From NCBI RefSeq assembly GCF_003730295.1, contig NZ_QTSZ01000007.1:1-64000 (forward strand): a stretch of 64,000 nt of DNA, read 5' to 3'. The notes under the pieces were generated by a model. The model made no database searches. It saw only the letters and a program-made list of their open reading frames with translations, and was not told where the DNA came from. Below, piece by piece: positions 8,254 to 15,247 of this stretch (position 1 is its first letter; each line of letters starts with the position of its first letter). Origin of the DNA: Ornithinibacillus gellani (lineage in GTDB: Bacteria > Bacillota > Bacilli > Bacillales > Amphibacillaceae). The position numbers and the translations under genes were made by a program.

Positions 8254-8811
8254 ATGCTATTGCTTGCGGTGGATGAGGAGATCTCCCTTCGCCTGCTTTC
8301 GGGCATCGATGCGGAGAATTTATTTAAGGTAACAGATGCTTCCAGAGAATACTTACGCGAATGGCTGCCATGGCTGGATGATACCGTGACGGTGGAGGAT
8401 TCCCGTCAATTTATCGAGCATGCTTTGACCATGTACAATAACCGCGCTGGATTTTCAGCCGGGATTTTTTATCGCGACCAACTAGTCGGCATGGCGGGAT
8501 ACAACAGTATTGACTGGCGCAATGGTGTTGGCTATATTGGCTATTGGCTCGGTGCCGATTTCCAAGGACATGGCATCATGACCAGGGTAGCCTCTGCGCT
8601 GACTGATTACGGCTTTCAAGAGTTGAAGCTGAATCGCGTCGACATCCGTGCCGCTGTCGATAACCATAAAAGCCGCGCCATTCCGAAGCGACTCGGCTAT
8701 CAGGAAGAAGGTCACATTCGCCAGGCGGAATTTTTATACAATCATTACGTGGACCATGTCATCTACGGCATGCTTGCTGAGGAATGGGAACAGCAAGGGA
8801 AGCGTCGTTGA
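8254..8811 (+). CDS. GNAT-family N-acetyltransferase (RimL/RimJ type)
   Basis: A protein of about 185 residues with the Acetyltransf_3 pattern. An N-terminal ligand segment (REYLREWLPWLDD) is followed by the acetyl-CoA motif around YIGYWLGADFQGHGIMTRVASALTDYGF and the late LNRVDIRAAVDNHKSRAIPKRLGYQEEGHIR. Relatives acetylate ribosomal-protein N-termini or small amines; the substrate here is unknown. GGAGAGGG lies nine bases before the ATG at 8254, whereas the upstream ATG at 8245 directly touches that site. Its TGA overlaps the next gene's ATG. Confidence 0.85.
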   Translation: MLLLAVDEEISLRLLSGIDAENLFKVTDASREYLREWLPWLDDTVTVEDSRQFIEHALTMYNNRAGFSAGIFYRDQLVGMAGYNSIDWRNGVGYIGYWLGADFQGHGIMTRVASALTDYGFQELKLNRVDIRAAVDNHKSRAIPKRLGYQEEGHIRQAEFLYNHYVDHVIYGMLAEEWEQQGKRR

Positions 8812-9191
8812 TGAAGTTTTATATTGCGTCTGGCTTCGCGAATATTGCCACGGTAAGGCATGCTTCGGATTTACTGCGTCGTGCTGGACATGTGCAAACC
8901 TATGATTGGACGCAGAATGATCGTGCCGTAGACATTGATACGCTACGAAAAATCGGTACGGTAGAATTTGAAGCTATTTTGGCATGTGATGTCCTATTGC
9001 TAATCCTACCTGCTGGCAAAGGAAGCCACACCGAACTCGGCATTGCATTAGCAGCGGGAAAGCAAATCTATATCTATGCAGCAGATGGAATTCAACCGGA
9101 AACAGCTGCATCTTTTTATTACGTAGACGGCGTGACCCACTGTAGCGGAACGATAGAAGATACTGTAGAACAGATTTTGGAAAGATTTTAA
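8811..9191 (+). CDS. Nucleoside 2-deoxyribosyltransferase-like protein
   Basis: A 126-residue protein starting at the ATG that overlaps the acetyltransferase stop (TGATG), so the two are translationally coupled. MKFYIASGFANIATVRHASDLL is the N-terminal nucleotide-binding strand and helix. AILACDVLLLILPAGKGSHTELGIALAAGK matches the family's D..llllp.g.g.h.E.G.a.a.gK block, with the Glu that serves as catalytic nucleophile in true enzymes. It may transfer deoxyribose between bases or hydrolyse modified nucleotides. The pairing with an acetyltransferase is unexplained. Confidence 0.75.
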   Translation: MKFYIASGFANIATVRHASDLLRRAGHVQTYDWTQNDRAVDIDTLRKIGTVEFEAILACDVLLLILPAGKGSHTELGIALAAGKQIYIYAADGIQPETAASFYYVDGVTHCSGTIEDTVEQILERF

Positions 9192-9195
9192 AGGG

Positions 9196-9225
9196 AAGGA
9201 ATCAGCTGATGCTGATTCCTTTTTT
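9196..9225 (+). terminator. Intrinsic terminator
   Basis: AAGGAATCAGC pairs with GCTGATTCCTT around a TGAT loop and is followed by T5, just after the deoxyribosyltransferase-like stop. Confidence 0.9.
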
Positions 9226-9259
9226 GGTGGGGTTTAGGGTGTGAGTTGGGGTGGTTGGC

Positions 9260-9403
9260 GCGCGAGTTTGCTCGTTTGGCGCGCGAGTTCGGCTCGTTGG
9301 CGCTCGAGTTGGCGTGGTTGGTGCGCGACTTTGGCTCGTCGGTGCTCGAGTTGGCGTGGTTGGTGCGCGAGTTGCGGCGTTCGGTGCGCCAGTTTAGCGG
9401 GAT
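9260..9403. repeat. 21-bp tandem array, GCGCGAG type (locus 1)
   Basis: About seven units with a period of exactly 21 bp. Each begins GCGCGAG, GCTCGAG or GCGCGAC and continues with a variable TT-GGC-CG tail. Units drift in sequence, but the first seven bases hold. Because 21 is a multiple of three and stops are absent, several frames are open with a heptad-like pattern (LAREFGSL...); I do not consider them coding. Confidence 0.85.
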
Positions 9404-9432
9404 TCTAATATTTGGGCTTTTTAAATGATGTT

Positions 9433-9795
9433 GAAATCGGCGTGGGCCGATTTCTTCCCCTTTTATGTATGCGACTTTGGCATAAACCTATGCGAGTTTG
9501 GAGCTGGGGCATGCGAGTTTGGGCGAAAGGTATGCGACTCTCGGGCCTAGGCATGCGACTTTCAACCAAACCTATGCGACTCTCGGGCCTAGGCATGCGA
9601 CTTTCAACCAAACCCATGCGAATCCCAGGCCTAGGCATGCGACTTCCAGGCCAAGACATGCAACTTCCTCCCAAAACCATGTGACTCTCTGGCCCAGTCA
9701 TGCGACTCCCCACGCACATAGATCAGATAGGAATCGTCCTCGGACGATTCCTTCCACTTCCCTCATTATGAAAGAAATCGGCGATGGCCGATTTC
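9433..9795. repeat. Stem-loops of locus 1
   Basis: Three hairpins share a core. GAAATCGGC/GCCGATTTC lies at 9433-9454, GGAATCGTCC/GGACGATTCC at 9730-9751, and GAAATCGGC/GCCGATTTC at 9774-9795. Each is followed on the plus strand by TTCTTCC or TTCC. They bracket the ATGCGAC array, and the same pair recurs in locus 2. Confidence 0.85.
9469..9715. repeat. 21-bp tandem array, ATGCGAC type (locus 1)
   Basis: About twelve 21-bp units, each opening with CATGCGAC, TATGCGAC or TATGCGAG. Two unit variants alternate, one continuing TTTCAACCAAACC and one continuing TCTCGGGCCTAGG. The last units degrade (CATGCAAC, CATGTGAC). Confidence 0.85.
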
Positions 9796-9813
9796 TATCT
9801 ATTTTCTATTTGG

Positions 9814-10476
9814 TTAACTGGCTGGTGGTACAAATTCATTTAGGTAATACGGTACGATGCTGTTATGATAGGTTTTTCTTTCGTCGACAAAATGGCGGAT
9901 CGCTGTAAAGAATGATTCATCCAGCAATGGGTATCGGACGGTCCGCACTTGGTCCAATGGCGAATTATGTGCAATCACCGTATCAATGCTTGCAAGGAAT
10001 TGCTGAACTACTTTTTCACTTGGAGTGATTCCGATAATATCCCGATAAATCTGCGCATCCTCTTTTACATCCAACACATGATAAGGCAGCTTCATATCGA
10101 TATGTATGCCGTCTACAAGATTTTCCTCATATAGGCTACGCATTTTTTGATGATAGATTCCGCTGGTCGTAACGATAATTTTCCCAGCAAATCGTATTCT
10201 TACATTTTTCAGCAGTGTTCGTATTTCGTCGATGGGACTGATTAAAAATTCGCCGCCACTGAACATAATAGCATCGAATAAAAAGCCGCTCTTCCCAATA
10301 TAATCATATAGATCGTCTGGCATTTTATATATTTTTGGTGTGTTGGCGATAATTTCATCATAGTTATGACAGCCAAAACAATGTAATGGACAGCCCTCCA
10401 GGGAATGGATGAGCAATGTCGTATGATCTGGCAGGTCGGTAAATATGCGAATAAAGTTATTGTATAATTTGATCAT
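9814..10476 (-). CDS. nrdG: Anaerobic ribonucleotide reductase activating protein (radical SAM)
   Basis: NrdG, 220 residues, uses a [4Fe-4S] cluster and S-adenosylmethionine to install the glycyl radical on NrdD. The cluster cysteines are C29, C33 and C36 in GCPLHCFGC, and the motif FSGGEF follows as the SAM-binding stretch. C-terminal residues are less conserved than in the E. coli enzyme, and the protein is longer than the usual ~155. It lies 18 bp after nrdD, so the two form an operon. The sequence reads as functional. Confidence 0.9.
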   Translation of the reverse strand: MIKLYNNFIRIFTDLPDHTTLLIHSLEGCPLHCFGCHNYDEIIANTPKIYKMPDDLYDYIGKSGFLFDAIMFSGGEFLISPIDEIRTLLKNVRIRFAGKIIVTTSGIYHQKMRSLYEENLVDGIHIDMKLPYHVLDVKEDAQIYRDIIGITPSEKVVQQFLASIDTVIAHNSPLDQVRTVRYPLLDESFFTAIRHFVDERKTYHNSIVPYYLNEFVPPAS

Positions 10477-10494
10477 GGTATTTTCACCCTGACA

Positions 10495-12438
10495 TCAGCG
10501 GTGAACAACCTCCTCCAACACATCTTCCTTAAGTCGTTTTCGGACGGTCCAATCATGTCGTCTCACCTTTGACCAGAAATTATATTTTCCTTCGTAATAC
10601 CCTTTGTCATTCACATGAATATTATTTCGGGAAATCATCTTCAAATAACCAATTACCCTGCTGAAGGTAGCAATGTCGGTGGACGCACAAACTGGGCAAT
10701 GTTGAATGTTTTTGGCATCCTCTGCGATAATTTTCTGTCCGCATGTCATACAGGAGGTAATGGTCGGTGTTAACGTAATGTAATTAATTGGCTTGGAAAA
10801 AATTTTGTCCAAATACGTTGCTAGATTCTCGGGCTTTACTTTGGATTCCAGAAAATGATGCAACACACTGCCAGATGTGGCATAGCCTTGAAATTCAGCA
10901 CTGTTTTCCAATTGTTCCAGGAAATCCTCTTCTGAAAATGGGGTCATGCAGCCACTTGTTAAATATGGATTTTCTCCCTCACCCTGTACGAAAATCTCCC
11001 GTTCATGTTTCCGTGCCCATTGTAAATCATGGCGGGCAAGCTTGATGGCAGCATTTTCTGCGGGTGCATATTCGATGCCGCATGCTACTTTGTCCCTCAC
11101 AATAAATTCATTCACAATCTCCGTCATGTATTGCATGATTTCATGTGCAAGCATTTTGCCAGCTTTGTCCTTTATCCCATCCGGATATCCAATATTGATT
11201 AGACCCTCATTCATTCCAGTCAGCGCGAATACATTAAAGTAATTTTTTAAATCCTTGTTATAGGCAAAAAATGTTGGATACAATTCCTTGTTCTGCTCAA
11301 TCCACTGCCGCTTTTTCATATGTGCTTCCTGCATGATTTCCATATATTCACGAATCTTCCATTTCAGATTTTCAAGGTCGTGTCCAAATTCCAACAGCAT
11401 TCGATTCATATTCAGATTCAGTACCTGGACCGCGCCTGTCGAACCGGTTGATGAGCCAAATACTCCGCCCCCTGCCTTCGATAGTGTTTCCAAATTAATT
11501 TGTAACCTGCAGCATAGGCTTCTGCTCACTTCTGGATCCTTCGCTTTAATGAGTGGGTTCAGTGCTTTATAATACGGATCCTCGAAAGGTTTTGTTTTGA
11601 AATTTTCAAAGTACACACCGCCCCAATGATACATTTTATCCAGCAGCTCTAAAAATAATGGATTATGATAATTAAAATAATCATCGATTTGCACCGTTAA
11701 CAGTGGAAAGGTAAATGGTATGCCATCACTGCCTGTCCCCTTGCTCATCACATCAATAATCGCTTGATTGATGCGGTCAAAATAAGCGGACGGAATATCC
11801 TTATACTGCATGTTTCGCGCCTCACCGCCAATGACAATATAATCATCCATGATTTCCTCGGACGGTTTGCCAAACTCCAAGGTAATATTGGAAAAGCTGC
11901 TCTGTGCCCCGGACCGAAGCGGCATGTTCAGCTCCCAAATCAAGCTTTGGAATAATTCCACAAGATCCTCATCCGTATAAACGACGCCCCGATTTTCCTC
12001 ATCGTACAGATAGGAAGCCGTAATCGTTGATAGCTGCGCCAGCATCACGGCACCAGATACTTGCTGAGATATCAGCGTGACAACATTGCTGAAATGACGA
12101 ATAAGCGTCGATATCCGCTTCGTCGGCTTGGAGGAAATCATATTTTTAGCCAAAGAAGGAATTCCCTTTGTCGCAATGTCCTTACAGCTAATCGACACAC
12201 AATATGGCGCAAGCTGCTTATCATGCACATAAACAATGCCTTCCTCATACAACTCTTTTATCTTCGGCGGCAAAATATGATTAAAAAGAAACTCCTCCTC
12301 CGCATAATTCGTTAAATTATGCCTTAAAAGCGGCAAGGAATAAACATAATTACTATTTTCATGCCTGAGATAATCTGTCTGCTTGTTTTCCTGCTGTGAT
12401 GTAAACTTCTCAATAATGTCTGTCGTATTTTGGAACAT
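10495..12438 (-). CDS. nrdD: Anaerobic (class III) ribonucleoside-triphosphate reductase
   Basis: NrdD makes deoxyribonucleotides without oxygen through a glycyl radical. The protein has about 647 residues from the ATG at 12438, which has AAGGAGAGG seven bases upstream. The catalytic barrel segments include SLCCRLQINLETLS and GSSTGSTGAVQVLNLN. Near the C-terminus a four-cysteine zinc site (CMTCGQ...CPVC) precedes RVIGYL, where G597 aligns with the radical glycine. The N-terminus begins directly with the core, with no ATP-cone domain. It is partnered with nrdG and preceded by NrdR-like and Fnr-like boxes. Confidence 0.95.
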   Translation of the reverse strand: MFQNTTDIIEKFTSQQENKQTDYLRHENSNYVYSLPLLRHNLTNYAEEEFLFNHILPPKIKELYEEGIVYVHDKQLAPYCVSISCKDIATKGIPSLAKNMISSKPTKRISTLIRHFSNVVTLISQQVSGAVMLAQLSTITASYLYDEENRGVVYTDEDLVELFQSLIWELNMPLRSGAQSSFSNITLEFGKPSEEIMDDYIVIGGEARNMQYKDIPSAYFDRINQAIIDVMSKGTGSDGIPFTFPLLTVQIDDYFNYHNPLFLELLDKMYHWGGVYFENFKTKPFEDPYYKALNPLIKAKDPEVSRSLCCRLQINLETLSKAGGGVFGSSTGSTGAVQVLNLNMNRMLLEFGHDLENLKWKIREYMEIMQEAHMKKRQWIEQNKELYPTFFAYNKDLKNYFNVFALTGMNEGLINIGYPDGIKDKAGKMLAHEIMQYMTEIVNEFIVRDKVACGIEYAPAENAAIKLARHDLQWARKHEREIFVQGEGENPYLTSGCMTPFSEEDFLEQLENSAEFQGYATSGSVLHHFLESKVKPENLATYLDKIFSKPINYITLTPTITSCMTCGQKIIAEDAKNIQHCPVCASTDIATFSRVIGYLKMISRNNIHVNDKGYYEGKYNFWSKVRRHDWTVRKRLKEDVLEEVVHR

Positions 12439-12485
12439 GTACAAACCTCTCCTTACTGATAGAATGTGAATCCAAATTCACTTTA

Positions 12486-12522
12486 ACACAATATATAGTA
12501 TTGTCCAGTGATTATAGTCACT
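12486..12522 (-). promoter_or_regulatory. NrdR-like box and Fnr-like palindrome upstream of nrdD
   Basis: ACACAATATATAGTAT (12486-12501) matches the NrdR box ACACWATATATWGTGT at 15 of 16 positions. AGTGATTATAGTCACT (12507-12522) is a perfect GTGA-N6-TCAC dyad close to the Fnr/Crp-family site TGTGA-N6-TCACA. Together they predict dATP-sensing repression by NrdR and oxygen-responsive control of nrdDG. A second NrdR box at the usual spacing is not clear. Confidence 0.6.
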
Positions 12523-12603
12523 ACATATAGATATCGTGACGATTGCAGCATTTCTATCATTTAAGGTGCTGGATGACCTGTAAGGAGGAATGAGGTGGCT
12601 GGC

Positions 12604-12678
12604 GCGCGAGTTTGGCTCGTTGACGCTCGTGTTTGGCTCTTTGGCGCGCGAGTTGGCGTGGTTGGTACGCGAGATGGG
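12604..12678. repeat. Short 21-bp array, GCGCGAG type (locus 2)
   Basis: Three and a half 21-bp units opening GCGCGAG, GCTCGTG, GCGCGAG and ACGCGAG. The tail text TTTGGCTCGTTG is close to that in locus 1. Confidence 0.75.
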
Positions 12679-12694
12679 TTGAAGATATGAGGTT

Positions 12695-13070
12695 GAAATC
12701 GGCGTAGGCCGATTTCTTCCCCTTTTATGCATGCGACTTCTGGGTATGCGAGTTTGGAGCTGGGGCATGCGAGTTTGGGCGAAAAGTATGCGACTCTTGG
12801 GCCAAGGCATGCGACTTTCAACCAAACACATGCGACTTTCCGGCCTAGGCATGCGACTTTCAACCAAACACATGCGACTTCACGGCTTTGGCATGCGACT
12901 TTCAACCAAACACATGCGACTTCCAGGCCTTGGCATGCGACTTCAATCCAAATCCATGCGACTTCACGGCCTTGGCATGCGACTTCAGCCCATGGCATAC
13001 GTAGGAATCGTCCCAAGACGATTCCTTCCATCACAGAAATATGATGTTGAAATCGGCGCAGACCGATTTC
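12695..13070. repeat. Stem-loops of locus 2
   Basis: GAAATCGGC/GCCGATTTC lies at 12695-12716, GGAATCGTC/GACGATTCC at 13004-13025, and GAAATCGG/CCGATTTC at 13049-13070. Order, spacing to the array, and the following pyrimidine run match locus 1. Confidence 0.85.
12730..12997. repeat. 21-bp tandem array, ATGCGAC type (locus 2)
   Basis: About thirteen units opening CATGCGAC or TATGCGAG. The second, third and fourth units are nearly identical to those of locus 1 in the same order, and TTTCAACCAAACA units alternate with GGCC-containing ones. The first unit is short (15 bp). Confidence 0.85.
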
Positions 13071-13082
13071 TCCCATATAAAA

Positions 13083-13124
13083 TAAGACTGTTCCTGCGTC
13101 ATTGGATGACGTGGAGCAGTCTTT
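13083..13124 (-). terminator. Terminator of the acidic lipoprotein gene
   Basis: AAGACTG and CAGTCTT form the outer stem and CGTCA/TGACG an inner one. On the minus strand a T-rich stretch follows. Confidence 0.7.
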
Positions 13125-13131
13125 TCTGTTA

Positions 13132-13617
13132 TTACTTAATTACTTCGTTGTAGATTTCGCCTTTACCAAATTCAATGATTTTTAGGCGTTTGTCGTGTTT
13201 GATGAAGATGGTTTTATAATGTTCTTCGTCTTTCTCATCTTTGTAAAGAAAAACACGGTTATTGTCATTGTCTGTTTCTAGGTCTGCTTCGTATTTGTTA
13301 AGGTCTATTTTTTCGGCAACGATATCATGTTCTGGGAATTCAGCAAGTTCGGAGTCGTTGCTTTCATTGTCATCGGCATCGTCTGTATCTGCTGAATCAT
13401 TATCATCTGTAGCTTCGTCATCTGCTGCCGTATCATCGTCTGTCGCATCGTCATCTTCATCAACGGCATCATCGTTTGTGTCACCGGTTTGATCCTCTAC
13501 ACCCGTATTGTTATCATCCGTTGTTCCGTTCGTGTTTCCCTTATCTTCATCACTGCTGCCGCATGCGGCAAGTGTCATCAATAGTACGCTCATCATTACG
13601 ATTAAAAACTTCTTCAT
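13132..13617 (-). CDS. Acidic lipoprotein of unknown function
   Basis: A 161-residue protein with a type II signal peptide (MKKFLIVMMSVLLMTLAAC) whose lipobox cysteine would anchor it to the outer face of the membrane. Residues about 22-95 are low-complexity Asp/Asn/Thr/Glu, a composition often seen in surface proteins of halotolerant bacilli. The C-terminal 65 residues (HDIVAEKIDLNKYEADLET... to GKGEIYNEVIK) look folded but match no family I know. It has its own terminator. Function unknown. Confidence 0.8.
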   Translation of the reverse strand: MKKFLIVMMSVLLMTLAACGSSDEDKGNTNGTTDDNNTGVEDQTGDTNDDAVDEDDDATDDDTAADDEATDDNDSADTDDADDNESNDSELAEFPEHDIVAEKIDLNKYEADLETDNDNNRVFLYKDEKDEEHYKTIFIKHDKRLKIIEFGKGEIYNEVIK

Positions 13618-13798
13618 TTTTCATCACTCCATTAGTGTTTATTGTAGCGCGATCATGATCCATTGTTTGTTCTACCCGCTACATTTACATTATAAACCAT
13701 TTTTTTAGCCCCGGGGCATATTTCCTGTAAAAAAATGGATAAAGTGTTTCCAATTATTACTGTTGTTCAAATTTTGTTCACAACCTTTTCCACTATAA

Positions 13799-13812
13799 AT
13801 TTCCCGGGAAAT
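13799..13812. promoter_or_regulatory. Perfect Noc-binding site (NBS)
   Basis: ATTTCCCGGGAAAT equals the palindromic Noc-box consensus of B. subtilis. Noc is encoded in this window at 49268-50125. The site lies between the lipoprotein and pterin dehydratase genes. Confidence 0.75.
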
Positions 13813-13842
13813 AATGTCAAAAAACAGTGTATATTGTCGATG

Positions 13843-14154
13843 CTATTTGCTAGGTTTCTCACTCTGCATCCATTCATATATCTCATCAAAATGGCGTACC
13901 ATTTCAAAGTCCAGATCCGTCAAACCCTTCGCCTGCCATGAGGATATTTTCAGCGTTACGACCTTATAGTCAATAGAAATAAACGGATGATGCTGCTTTG
14001 TTTCCGCATAGTCAGCTACTTGGTCAACAAATCTTATTCCCTCGGGAAATTCCTTGAAACGATATTTGCGCTGCACCCATTTTTCATCAACACGTTTCCA
14101 TTCCGGCAGACTTTCCAGCTCCGTTGTAATTTGTTCATCAGTTAATCGTTTCAT
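13843..14154 (-). CDS. Pterin-4a-carbinolamine dehydratase
   Basis: A 103-residue protein of the PCD/DCoH family, which dehydrates 4a-hydroxytetrahydropterin. The signature ETKQHHPFISIDYKVVTLKISSW contains the family's HHP motif. The N-terminus MKRLTDEQI...LPEWKRVDEKWVQRKYRFKEF is typical. I chose the ATG at 14154 because AAAGGAGG is eight bases upstream; the open frame to 14247 has no such site. No phenylalanine hydroxylase is nearby, so the role may be pterin recycling or molybdopterin-related (inference). Confidence 0.9.
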   Translation of the reverse strand: MKRLTDEQITTELESLPEWKRVDEKWVQRKYRFKEFPEGIRFVDQVADYAETKQHHPFISIDYKVVTLKISSWQAKGLTDLDFEMVRHFDEIYEWMQSEKPSK

Positions 14155-14263
14155 TATCATTTCCTCCTTTAGCCTACTGATTCCCGTTTCTCTTTCTTCC
14201 ATAACCTCGCTGACGATATTTTCACTATCTGCATGTTGTCTATCCACAATATTGTCGATTGTT

Positions 14264-14277
14264 ATTTCCCGGGATTA
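14264..14277. promoter_or_regulatory. Partial Noc-box
   Basis: ATTTCCCGGGATTA keeps one full half-site and the central CCCGGG but differs in the last three bases. It is 465 bp from the perfect site. Confidence 0.35.
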
Positions 14278-14359
14278 GCCCGCATGGCCATTTATTTATG
14301 GTAGGTTATTCATAGTATCTGAAATTTTATTGAAAACATGTAGAAATGAGGTATGAAGC

Positions 14360-15184
14360 ATGGATTATGTGAAACCAAATGATGCCGTACAGGCGATAGC
14401 AACAGCAGGAAAGACAAAATCCGAGCTTTCCATCAGTCATATTTTAATCAAGGGTATGTTGGCAGGTGGACTGCTCGGCTATGCCACAACACTTGCCTTT
14501 ACCGCTAGCACACAAACTGGAATCGATGTCGTTGGCGCGCTCGTGTTTCCCACCGGCTTCATCCTCATCTTACTGTTAAATTTAGAACTCGTCACAGGTT
14601 CATTTGCGATGCTACCAATTGCAAAACTACGCGGACAAACGACCATGCCGCTGTTATTACGTAATTTAGGCTGGGCCTTCCTGGCGAATTTAATTGGTAG
14701 TGTGATATATGCCGTACTTTTCGCTATATATATTACACAATTTGGGCATGTCACCGATTCTGCCCTCATAGAAAAAATCATTGCCGTCGCGGAAAGTAAA
14801 ACCATTGCCTATCAAGCGATTGGTGGCGATGGAATGGTTGTCCTGTTTGTGAAGGCACTGCTTTGTAATTGGATGGTAACCATTGGTGCCGTCATGGCTT
14901 TCATGTCCCAGTCCACCATTGGGAAAATTGTCGCAATGGGAATTCCGGTATTTATGTTCTTTGCGCAAGGCTTTGAGCACGCCGTCGTTAACATGTTTGT
15001 AATTCCAGCCGGGATAATGCTCGGTGCTGATATTAGCTTTGGACAATGGTGGATGTGGAACCAAATCCCTGTTACGATTGGCAACTTCATTAGTGGGTTT
15101 CTATTTACCGGGCTTGCACTTCACGTGATTACCAAGGAAAAATCCGATCTATCCAAACATGCATATAAAAAACGCGCATCGTAA
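14360..15184 (+). CDS. Formate/nitrite transporter (FNT) family channel
   Basis: A 274-residue membrane protein with six hydrophobic segments. The FNT marks are visible: ILIKGMLAGGLLGYATTLAF near residue 28, LNLELVTGSFAMLP (a signature block) near 75, and FVKALLCNWMVTIGAVMAF followed by GFEHAVVNMFVIPAG near 165-220. These pentameric channels move formate, nitrite or hydrosulfide across the membrane. A formate role would fit anaerobic growth with nrdDG nearby, but the exact ion cannot be read from sequence. Confidence 0.92.
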   Translation: MDYVKPNDAVQAIATAGKTKSELSISHILIKGMLAGGLLGYATTLAFTASTQTGIDVVGALVFPTGFILILLLNLELVTGSFAMLPIAKLRGQTTMPLLLRNLGWAFLANLIGSVIYAVLFAIYITQFGHVTDSALIEKIIAVAESKTIAYQAIGGDGMVVLFVKALLCNWMVTIGAVMAFMSQSTIGKIVAMGIPVFMFFAQGFEHAVVNMFVIPAGIMLGADISFGQWWMWNQIPVTIGNFISGFLFTGLALHVITKEKSDLSKHAYKKRAS

Positions 15185-15203
15185 GTATTTCAGCTGTTTC
15201 AGC

Positions 15204-15247
15204 AAAAAAGAGGAGCTCCCCCCTACTCGGGTGCTCCTCTTTTTTTA
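15204..15247. terminator. Bidirectional terminator
   Basis: AGAGGAGC pairs with GCTCCTCT, with A6 before and T7 after. It serves the FNT gene from the left and the ABC exporter from the right. Confidence 0.9.

Noticed and set aside
9246-9684. Open frames of 60-90 codons in the 21-bp arrays (for example LAREF and MRLSGLGMRL repeats)
   Set aside because: The 21-bp period is a multiple of three, so any frame without a stop stays open; no ribosome sites and several frames are open on both strands.
12561-13153. Overlapping frames of 105-171 codons in locus 2
   Set aside because: Same reason as for locus 1; the frames are repeats, with no start signals.
14155-14247. Upstream extension of the pterin dehydratase frame
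   Set aside because: The true start at 14154 has a strong ribosome site, and family proteins begin there.
15120-15136. CACGTG in TTCACGTGATTACC as a parS site
   Set aside because: Only the central eight bases match; within the FNT gene.
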